Of a DNA stretch of 64,000 nucleotides, positions 57,388 through 64,000 are shown in pieces. Numbering within the stretch: position 1 is the stretch's first letter; the number at the start of each line of letters is the position of its first letter. The notes under the pieces are model-generated. The model did no database searches, was not told where the DNA came from, and saw nothing but the letters and a program-made list of their open reading frames with translations. Origin of the DNA: Verrucomicrobia subdivision 3 bacterium UBA693 (lineage in GTDB: Bacteria > Verrucomicrobiota > Verrucomicrobiia > Limisphaerales > UBA8199); the NCBI GenBank assembly GCA_002298785.1, contig DBMR01000110.1, positions 10,398 through 74,397 on the forward strand. Direction: 5' to 3'. The translations under genes and the position numbers were made by a program.

Positions 57388-58554
57388 TCAAGAGGCCCTT
57401 TTCGCAGCGATCAATCGTAAATACAAGGCCTGGAGTTCGTCCACCATACGCTCCACGGGGAAGAAGTCGCGCACCAGGAGTCGACCGGCCTGGCCAAAGC
57501 GATTGCGCAGGGCAGGATCCCGGGCCAATTCCTGAAGCCGTTCTTGGAGTCGGGCGCGGTCTCCCGAGGGTACGAGAAAGCCAGTTTGTTGATCCAGGCA
57601 GACTTCGTTAGCGCCGTCGCAATCGAAGGCGATCACTGGTTTGCCGGCCGCCAAGGCTTGCGGCAACACTCGGGCCAGCCCCTCGCGCCGGGAAGTATGA
57701 ACGAGGATATCCATGATCCCGATTAGCTCCGGCACACGTTCCGGTGGTACCAGGCCAGTGAATACGAAGCGATCGGCCAAACCGAGAGCGGCGGCCGTCT
57801 GTTTAAACCGGGGTTCCCAGGGGCCACTGCCGACCATCAGGAATTTTAGGCGCGGTTCTGCCTTTAGCAATTCAGGCGCGATCGCGAACAGGTCGTCGTG
57901 GCCCTTCAATTTGAACAAGCGTGCGACTTTCCCGACCACCAGGTCATCCGGTGCGATCCCGTAGCGTGCACGCAGATCGCGAGAGTTCTGCGCGTTTAAA
58001 AAGGGTTGGAGATCGAAGCCGCTGAAAATTCGAGTGAACTGTGGCGGGGCACCGATGCCGGCGTGCAGGTATTGGCGGGTCATGGCCTCGGCGACTACCA
58101 CAAAATGGGTGGTGACGCGCGCAGCCCGAAGTTCCGCAGCGCGGAAGATCCAATTGGGCAGAGCACCCTGGAAAGGGCCAAAGGAGGGGCCATGGATAGT
58201 GTGGACAATAATGGGAACGCCAGCGGCGGCGGCGGCCAGGCGGCCTAGAATACCGGCCTTGCCGCTATGGGTGTGCACGATATCCGGGCGTTGGGTGGCG
58301 AAGCGGCGACGCAACTGTCGGTAGGCAGACCAGTCTTTGACTGGGTGGATGGGGCGCACCAGGTCGGGAATAAGGTGGAGTAGCTCCGGACTGTCAGCCA
58401 GCAGCGGTTCGAGCGAACCTTCGGGCCCGGTCGTCGGGCCCGAAATCAAATCCACCTCGATGCCCGGCTTCCGGCGCAGACCAAGAACCGAGGCAATGGT
58501 GTTTTCCTGCGCGCCTCCGACGATTAACCGGGTGATGACATGCGTGACCCGCAT
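57388..58554 (-). CDS. GT4-family glycosyltransferase
   Basis: 388 residues, GT-B fold. N-terminal 'RVTHVITRLIVGGAQENTIASVLGL' is the acceptor-side glycine loop, 'DIVHTHSGKAGILGRLAAAAAGVPIIVHTIHGPSFG' is the conserved His-Thr-His stretch, and the C-terminal sugar-nucleotide site is 'LVHTSRREGLARVLPQALAAGKPVIAFDCDGANEVCLD' (Glu-x7-Glu). It probably adds a sugar to an undecaprenyl-linked or lipid-linked intermediate. It lies 33 bases upstream of the WecA-like gene and 7 bases downstream of the DUF2723/TPR gene. Confidence 0.93.
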   Translation of the reverse strand: MRVTHVITRLIVGGAQENTIASVLGLRRKPGIEVDLISGPTTGPEGSLEPLLADSPELLHLIPDLVRPIHPVKDWSAYRQLRRRFATQRPDIVHTHSGKAGILGRLAAAAAGVPIIVHTIHGPSFGPFQGALPNWIFRAAELRAARVTTHFVVVAEAMTRQYLHAGIGAPPQFTRIFSGFDLQPFLNAQNSRDLRARYGIAPDDLVVGKVARLFKLKGHDDLFAIAPELLKAEPRLKFLMVGSGPWEPRFKQTAAALGLADRFVFTGLVPPERVPELIGIMDILVHTSRREGLARVLPQALAAGKPVIAFDCDGANEVCLDQQTGFLVPSGDRARLQERLQELARDPALRNRFGQAGRLLVRDFFPVERMVDELQALYLRLIAAKRAS

Positions 58555-58561
58555 TTCGGGA

Positions 58562-61507
58562 TCAGCGCTTTTCCGGGCGCAGCGCTTTCAACTTCTTCGC
58601 GACCTCTTGCGCTTCCGAGGTCCAGGCGGGAGCGTTGCTCAGGTACTTTTCGAAGCTGCTAATAGCGGCGTTGGTGTCCTGCCGGTGCAGGGCGATTTCC
58701 CCGAGGCCGAAATGCGCGCGGAACTCGGTAGGATACGCTTTGGCAATGCTCTCGTAGTCGGCTTGCGAAGCGTCCCAATCATTTAGTTTGAAATGGCAGA
58801 TGGCGCGATTGAGCAGCGCGGAGAAGTAGATCTCGTTGGCGACGGAACCCTTCAGTTCGAGGACTTTGGTCAAGGGCGGTATCGCCTGGGCATAGGCGCC
58901 GTTTTGCAGCAGGGCGAAGCCCTTATTCAGGAGAGCACTGCCATTATTGGGGCGCAAGGCAATTTGTTGGTCTGCAAAAAAGACGGCGTTGGTGTAATCC
59001 CCGGCGTTCATGAACGCCTGGACGGCGGCGATGAGGGTGTCCTCATCGTTGGGATATTGTTTGAGGGTGGCCCGAATCATTGAAACGGCTGCCGGCGCGT
59101 TCGTCTCCGCGAGATGGGTGGAGGCTTCCAGCATGACCAATTCGAAGATATTGGAGCGACTCAGGCCAAAGGCGGCCGGTTGCGCTTTGATTTCCCGAAC
59201 AATGCGCATCGATGCATCCGTTTGGCCGAGGCGCAGGTAAGTTTGTCCCAGCCACAGGTGAGCGGGCAGGTTTTCCGGGGCCAGCGTGACCGTACGATCG
59301 AATTGTTGCAGGGCCTGACGGTAAAGGCCGCCTTTCACAAACAGCCGGCCCTGTTCATAGCAGAATGTCGGCTCGTCAAAGGGACCATTGACGTTCATGA
59401 CCTGTTCCCAGCCCCGGTATTTGCCAAATTGATCCTCGATAGTCTTGGTGATTTGAACGTTTGGTTTGCGGCCGGCCTGCAAATCCTCGTTGGATTGCAG
59501 GTTGATCTGGGCGACTACGTTTTCGGGATAGATTTCGAGTGCTCGCTGGAACGCGGCGGCGGCGGGCTTGAGTTGCCCGCCTTTTTGCAGTTCCACGCCC
59601 CAATAGACCAGGGCTCGGGAGTAATAAGCCGCAAGGCCCAGGGCGTCCTGATTCGGTGGTGCCGGGAGGTTAAGAGATCTCCCGAGGTCCTTGATGAACT
59701 TGGGCAGACCCTCACGCGGCTGCAGACGAGCGGAAAGTCGCTTCAAGGAGGCGTCCTCAGTATCCGTCCAGAACTTTTCATTCTCGGAAACCAATGCTGG
59801 CGTCAGCGCCGGTGGCAGTAGGGCATTGGTGGGGTAGCTCTGGAGCAGGTAGGCGAGGCCATGGCATACAGGGTAGGAGGTTTCGAAAAAGAAACCGAAG
59901 CTGGGGTGCAGGTAATAGACTTTGTTCGTGGCTTGCACCTTGCTCAGCAAGGCCAGAGAGACCCGGTCTTCCAAGGGGGCTAACCGCGGAAAACCGGCGA
60001 GATTGGTCCATTGCCCGGGGTACTTTTTGGCGATAAAGGCGTGGTAATCAGGCCACCGCAGGGAAGTGGAGTCCAGGGTGAGATGCCGCTGCTCGGGGTT
60101 ATGACCGGCGGCCAGTTGTACCAGAGCGGTTCGTCTAGGGTCGTCACTCAGCAGGACTACTCCGGTCGGGAGTTTGCCAGTTAGGGTCTGGACGAAATCC
60201 CGATAGATGCCGCTGTTAGTGGTGCGGATTTCGGGCATATTTCGGAAGACGAGGATGAGCGTGGCGATGGCCGCCAGGGTAAAGACACCGCCCGACACCA
60301 ACTGCCTGGTGAAGCCGGAGTAATCGCGCATTAGTCGGGCCATGCGTGAAGGCGGTTTGACGCCGAACACCAGCAGAAAATACGCGCTGAAATAGCCGAT
60401 GCTCAAAGCGCCGAGGTAATAGATCGGGAGCAGCAGGAAGCCGCCGGCGAACAATGCCGGATGCATGTGGCGGGGGCTGATAGAGCAGTCAAGTGACACC
60501 CAGACGCACAAGACCAAGAGGACGCCGTGGAAAATGTGCAGTATCCAGGTTGCCAGGCTCACTCCCAGTCGGCTGGAGTCGCCGAAGGAACTGGGCCATT
60601 TAATGCTCATCATCAACAACGGCACCAGGGAGGTCAGCCCGAAAATCCACAACGGATAATCCGGGTGGAAAAGAGATTGCTGGCTGAAAGGAAGACTCAT
60701 CAGCAGGCTCTTTTGATTGGCCAGGTTGTATTTGAGCGCCGGCCAGAACCCGACAGCATTGACGCCCTGCAGCCAGGCGACCAAGGGCAACAGCAGGTAG
60801 AAACTCAATCCCACCGCTCCGGCCAGGAACATTCGGCCCAGAAAACGCGCGCGGAAAAAGCGGATGCCCTTCAACCGGATCAAAGCGGCGACAAAGATCG
60901 GGAAGAAGGCGATCATCGCCCAGTTGTTGGCCATGGCAGCGCCGTAAACTAAAGAACCGCGAAGCAGCCAGGACTCATTTTCATCGAGACGATATTCCAG
61001 GACGCAGCGGATGACGTAAGCGAACAGGAGTAGGTCGAAGATCTCTCCCGTGATCGCGGTGGCGCTTTCCCAGAAACTCAACTGAAGTCCACAAGCGAGC
61101 GCTGCGAACACCGGGGGTAGCCAGGCGGTTTTGGCGGAGAAAAGCGACCCGGCGCGGTGCTCGCGATCGCGTTGCTCCTGGGTGCGGTCATGGGGCAGCA
61201 AGCTTACGGAGCGGGCCAGCAACCACAAGGTCGCAGCCGCGCAGATGGCGGAAAAAACGTTCAAGGCCACCGGGATGATACTGGTGGGCAACAGGCTGAA
61301 GGGTTGTGTCACCAGCCAGAATACAGGTGCGATGAGAGTGGGCTGCCAGGTCAGACCGGCGACGCGCCCCGTCGTGGCTAAACTGCTGAAACTCACCCAG
61401 GGATTGAGCGTGACGAGGTACAGGAGCAGGGTCACGCCGGCGACAATCCAGGGCAGAACACCAGTTACGAAGCGTTTTCCGGGGCTGATTTTGGTATCGG
61501 TGGTCAT
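58562..61507 (-). CDS. DUF2723-like multi-pass membrane protein with TPR C-terminus
   Basis: 981 residues from the ATG at 61505-61507; a TTG at 61519 is not preferred. The N-terminal 440 residues hold about eleven membrane helices and resemble DUF2723-type C-class glycosyltransferase-like proteins ('VTLLLYLVTLNPWVSFSSLATTGRVAGL', 'AALACGLQLSFWESATAITGEIFDLLLFAYVIRCVLEY', 'YGAAMANNWAMIAFFPIFVAALI'). The C-terminal third is tetratricopeptide repeats ('AAYYSRALVYWGVELQKGGQLKPAAAAFQRALEIYPENVVAQI', 'PAHLWLGQTYLRLGQTDASMRIVREI', 'FRAHFGLGEIALHRQDTNAAISSFEKYLS'). Likely acts in protein O-glycosylation or glycan export with the neighbouring transferases. Confidence 0.85.
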   Translation of the reverse strand: MTTDTKISPGKRFVTGVLPWIVAGVTLLLYLVTLNPWVSFSSLATTGRVAGLTWQPTLIAPVFWLVTQPFSLLPTSIIPVALNVFSAICAAATLWLLARSVSLLPHDRTQEQRDREHRAGSLFSAKTAWLPPVFAALACGLQLSFWESATAITGEIFDLLLFAYVIRCVLEYRLDENESWLLRGSLVYGAAMANNWAMIAFFPIFVAALIRLKGIRFFRARFLGRMFLAGAVGLSFYLLLPLVAWLQGVNAVGFWPALKYNLANQKSLLMSLPFSQQSLFHPDYPLWIFGLTSLVPLLMMSIKWPSSFGDSSRLGVSLATWILHIFHGVLLVLCVWVSLDCSISPRHMHPALFAGGFLLLPIYYLGALSIGYFSAYFLLVFGVKPPSRMARLMRDYSGFTRQLVSGGVFTLAAIATLILVFRNMPEIRTTNSGIYRDFVQTLTGKLPTGVVLLSDDPRRTALVQLAAGHNPEQRHLTLDSTSLRWPDYHAFIAKKYPGQWTNLAGFPRLAPLEDRVSLALLSKVQATNKVYYLHPSFGFFFETSYPVCHGLAYLLQSYPTNALLPPALTPALVSENEKFWTDTEDASLKRLSARLQPREGLPKFIKDLGRSLNLPAPPNQDALGLAAYYSRALVYWGVELQKGGQLKPAAAAFQRALEIYPENVVAQINLQSNEDLQAGRKPNVQITKTIEDQFGKYRGWEQVMNVNGPFDEPTFCYEQGRLFVKGGLYRQALQQFDRTVTLAPENLPAHLWLGQTYLRLGQTDASMRIVREIKAQPAAFGLSRSNIFELVMLEASTHLAETNAPAAVSMIRATLKQYPNDEDTLIAAVQAFMNAGDYTNAVFFADQQIALRPNNGSALLNKGFALLQNGAYAQAIPPLTKVLELKGSVANEIYFSALLNRAICHFKLNDWDASQADYESIAKAYPTEFRAHFGLGEIALHRQDTNAAISSFEKYLSNAPAWTSEAQEVAKKLKALRPEKR

Positions 61508-61570
61508 GCTGCGATGCAAGGTTGGCTTAAGGCCGATGGCCTTGGCAAGTCACGATTTGCAGGTGCGCGG

Positions 61571-62704
61571 TCACGAATCATGCCGCAGATCCGCCACGCA
61601 TTCCACATGTGCTGTTTGTGGAAACATGTCCAGGGGCACGACCCGCGTTACTTTAAAGACACCCTCGGCGCACATTACGTTCAAGTCTCGCGCCATGGTG
61701 GCCGGGTGGCAGGAAACGTAAATCACCTGGCGCGGGCGGACCTGGCGCAAAAGCTCGATTATCTCCGGTTGGCATCCCTTCCGCGGGGGGTCGAGGATGA
61801 CCGTGGAAGCTGTCGGCGTGGTCTGTTGCAGAAGTTCCGGAAGTTTTTCCTCGGCGCTGCCCGCCACGAAGGTTCCGTTGCTTCGTTGCCGCGTGATCGC
61901 GTTGCGGCGCGCCGCTTTGATCGCCATGGCATCGAGTTCCACTCCGGTATAGGTTTCCACGGAGTCTGCCAATTCCAGGCTGAAAAAACCGACCCCGCAA
62001 TAAACGTCCACCAAGTGGCGTGTGCCGCAGTCCACTAGGCATTCCCGGACGGTTTCAACCAGGCGTGGCAGCAGGAAGAAGTTGTTTTGAAAGAACGAAT
62101 CTCGCGGCACTTCCCAACCCTCCGGAGGGATGCGGAGCACGACCTTCAATCCGCCCTTGGGTGGTGGGTGCGCGTGCACCTCCCGGATTTGGTTGCTCAA
62201 GGCCGGTTCCGCAATCTGGCATTCATCGATGTCCACCACCAGGCGGTTATCCGCCCGGATAAATCCGATATTCAGGCCCTGCTTAAACTTGTCCCATTGA
62301 CTGCGGATCATGATGCGGTTGCGATAGCCGTAGGGGGAGGGGCAGGGGACCACGGGCGCAATGATTCCGGTCGCCAGGCCGCCGATGCGGGCGAACACAT
62401 CGCACACCTGTTTGTGTTTGATGGCTAACTGCTCGGGATAAGCCAGGTGCTGATACTGGCACCCGCCGCATTCACCATAGTATTTGCAGAGCGGTTCGAC
62501 ACGGGTGGGGGACGCTTCCACGATCCGCTCGACCTTGCCACGGGCAAATCGCTTTTTCACGTCGATGATTTGCACTTCCACCGTCTCGCCCATCGCGACA
62601 AAGGGCACAAAAACCACGAAATCACCAAGGCGCCCCACGCCTTCTCCGCCGAAGGCGATGTCGGTGATTTTGAGTGGATGCGTTTGACCGATCGCAAGTT
62701 CCAT
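61571..62704 (-). CDS. 23S rRNA (uracil-C5)-methyltransferase, RlmD/RumA-like
   Basis: 377 residues, somewhat shorter than E. coli RlmD (433). TRAM domain at about 1-60 ('LKITDIAFGGEGVGRLGDFVVFVPFVAMGETVEVQI'); iron-sulfur cysteines in 'EPLCKYYGECGGCQYQHL' (Cys73, Cys79, Cys82); SAM-binding 'HLVDVYCGVGFFSLELADSV'; 'VILDPPRKGCQPEIIELL'; catalytic cysteine in 'VIYVSCHPATMARDLNVM'. It methylates a uracil in 23S rRNA; which position (U1939 or U747) cannot be fixed from the sequence. It stands 63 bases upstream of the DUF2723 gene on the same strand. Confidence 0.9.
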   Translation of the reverse strand: MELAIGQTHPLKITDIAFGGEGVGRLGDFVVFVPFVAMGETVEVQIIDVKKRFARGKVERIVEASPTRVEPLCKYYGECGGCQYQHLAYPEQLAIKHKQVCDVFARIGGLATGIIAPVVPCPSPYGYRNRIMIRSQWDKFKQGLNIGFIRADNRLVVDIDECQIAEPALSNQIREVHAHPPPKGGLKVVLRIPPEGWEVPRDSFFQNNFFLLPRLVETVRECLVDCGTRHLVDVYCGVGFFSLELADSVETYTGVELDAMAIKAARRNAITRQRSNGTFVAGSAEEKLPELLQQTTPTASTVILDPPRKGCQPEIIELLRQVRPRQVIYVSCHPATMARDLNVMCAEGVFKVTRVVPLDMFPQTAHVECVADLRHDS

Positions 62705-62786
62705 GTCGGCAGCCTAGCGACTTTGTGGTTGTGGCAAAAGGCTAATCCGAAGGCCAGTCGAACACGGTTGCTTTGCGGGAAGAATC

Positions 62787-64000
62787 TTAACGGCGCAGGC
62801 GGGTTACTTTGCCCTTCTGCAAGGGGATTACGCCCGGCTCGTAGCTGGCCGCATTATGGTCCACGTTATGGCAGGTTAGCGAACAAACACTCCGGCGATT
62901 GCGGGTTTCAGAAAATTCCATGCGCCCGTTGGAGGAGGGAGTCACGTAAAGGCGATTGAAATTGATGAGGTGTTTGTAGTTGGCGCTGCCGTGGGAATCG
63001 TGGCACGTAGTGCAAGCCGTCTTTTCTTCCACAATGTGCTTGCGATGAAGCGGGAAGCTTTGGTCGGAAAGAATGCTGTCTCGGCTATGACATTTATAGC
63101 AGAGATTGTAGGTGGAGATGGATTCGATGTTGAAGTCGGCGATGACGAGTTGGCGCTCGAGAATGGGGATGAACCTGGAGCCGTGTGGACCGTTGGGGCC
63201 GCCGGCACCGGTCTTTGTGCCCTGATCATTATTATGGCAGTCCGTGCAATAAATAACGCTGGACGGAGTGAGGGGCGACAACAGGCTGGGGACGGACGGA
63301 TTCTTTCCCGAAGCGACCACCGGATGGTAGGAGGGGTTGGCGGTGCTGAAGGCCAACCGGGTGTTGGTCTGGGGGAACTGTCGGCTAATCCGCGCCTGGC
63401 CACGCGCCAGACTGTCCGCGTGGCAGCGGAAACAAAGCTCGTGCTCGCGCGCCACCGTCTGAATGACCGCGCCGTTGGCATTGAGGCCCCGGACGCCCGC
63501 CAGCGCGCCGGACGCGTTGGGTGCGACGGCGGTCGCGGCGTTGGCGGCATGGCCGTTATGGCAATCGGCGCATTCCACGTGGCGTCGGGTGGGATTAACC
63601 GCATCCTCGAGGGGGTCGTGCACGCCGGTATTGGCGGTAATGGGATGCACGCTCATTTTGTTGAATTCCGCCGCGATATTTTTTGAGGCCACATTCCCGC
63701 TATGGCAGGAATAGCAATTCTGTTCCTCATCCGCGAACGTGAGCAAGCGGGGTTTGGTGCCGGCATTGTGAGTGGCGTGGCAGTTTTGACAGCCATTGGC
63801 GGAGACACTCTTCTCGCTGGAATTTGGCCATGGATTAACTCCAGTGCCATTCCATGTAGCGGGAGAGGTGGCATGGCTCGAGACCTGCCACTGATTCATA
63901 TCGTGACAGGTGATGCACAGGGCGGAGCCATGGTTGTCGCGCACGAGGAACTTTCCGTATTGGTTGTTATGGGGGTCATGGCAGGAGGTGCATTGCACCT
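62787..64000 (-). CDS. Multihaem cytochrome c, 5' end beyond the window
   Basis: Partial: the frame is open to the right edge, so the N-terminus lies outside. The visible 404 residues carry nine CxxCH haem sites (residues 3, 28, 70, 95, 143, 189, 251, 300 and 329, counted from 63998) and a tenth, atypical CSLTCH (Cys-x3-Cys-His, residue 372). Several sites are in the 'doubled CxxCH' layout, close pairs such as 3/28 and 70/95. The C-terminus is basic ('QKGKVTRLRR'). Multihaem proteins of this kind work in periplasmic or extracellular electron transfer. No cytochrome partner or porin is seen in the window. The 81-base gap to the RlmD-like gene on the left has no terminator that I can see. Confidence 0.92.
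   Translation of the reverse strand, partial: VQCTSCHDPHNNQYGKFLVRDNHGSALCITCHDMNQWQVSSHATSPATWNGTGVNPWPNSSEKSVSANGCQNCHATHNAGTKPRLLTFADEEQNCYSCHSGNVASKNIAAEFNKMSVHPITANTGVHDPLEDAVNPTRRHVECADCHNGHAANAATAVAPNASGALAGVRGLNANGAVIQTVAREHELCFRCHADSLARGQARISRQFPQTNTRLAFSTANPSYHPVVASGKNPSVPSLLSPLTPSSVIYCTDCHNNDQGTKTGAGGPNGPHGSRFIPILERQLVIADFNIESISTYNLCYKCHSRDSILSDQSFPLHRKHIVEEKTACTTCHDSHGSANYKHLINFNRLYVTPSSNGRMEFSETRNRRSVCSLTCHNVDHNAASYEPGVIPLQKGKVTRLRR

Overview
The window looks like chromosomal DNA of a GC-rich Gram-negative bacterium of the Verrucomicrobiota, probably the Pedosphaera/Limisphaerales group. This is inferred from the gene mix: Tat-exported Gfo/Idh/MocA oxidoreductases, a ThuA-domain protein, a HEAT-repeat protein beside an oxidoreductase, a very large YD/RHS protein, a TatT-type TRAP transporter, a split type IV pilus locus and LpxI. 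No phage, integrase, transposase, CRISPR array or rRNA operon was seen. There is one tRNA, tRNA-Ala(GGC).

Layout. 1-1.7 kb: a Tat-exported fucose-isomerase-like protein. 1.7-14.5 kb: a type IV pilus / type II secretion-like machine in four pieces, namely three pilin-like genes (1998-4781), an inner-membrane GspF/PilC protein (6502-7503), a secretin plus a secreted partner (9051-11480) and pilM-N-O-P-like genes (11728-14524). A GH30 glycosidase, a class V aminotransferase and a DUF971 protein lie among them. No ATPase or prepilin peptidase is present. 14.7-19.8 kb: a LysR regulator divergent from a TRAP operon (TatT lipoprotein, DctP, fused DctQM). 19.8-24.7 kb: a phosphodiesterase, a DUF6580 membrane protein, two Gfo/Idh/MocA proteins and ThuA. 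25-31 kb: housekeeping genes (PanE-like, GltX, polyprenyl synthase, an ECF sigma factor with a possible membrane anti-sigma factor, a long CvpA-like protein). 31.1-41 kb: an accessory-looking stretch with tRNA-Ala, two VapBC-type toxin-antitoxin pairs, an M20 amidohydrolase and a 2090-residue RHS protein. 41.4-54.2 kb: exported oxidoreductase, HEAT protein, cytidylate-kinase-like protein, LtaS-like sulfatase, a 985-residue Tat protein, LpxI and a beta-propeller. 54.4-62.7 kb: ClC channel, WecA-like transferase, GT4 glycosyltransferase, DUF2723/TPR membrane protein and RlmD-like methyltransferase. The right edge cuts a multihaem cytochrome c.

The most interesting signal is regulatory. Three separate pilus transcription units each have a -24/-12 element with sigma-54 geometry upstream: 1968-1983 for the pilins, 11542-11557 (minus) for the secretin and 14587-14602 (minus) for pilM. 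In front of the first two, about 70-130 bases upstream of the predicted start, are clusters of TGTC elements resembling those bound by PilR at the Pseudomonas pilA promoter. This suggests that one NtrC/PilR-type activator and RpoN co-regulate a dispersed pilus regulon. A second regulatory module is a perfect ATC-N9-GAT LysR-type site between the LysR gene and the TRAP operon. All gene calls rest on reading the sequence and on family knowledge; no database search was run.
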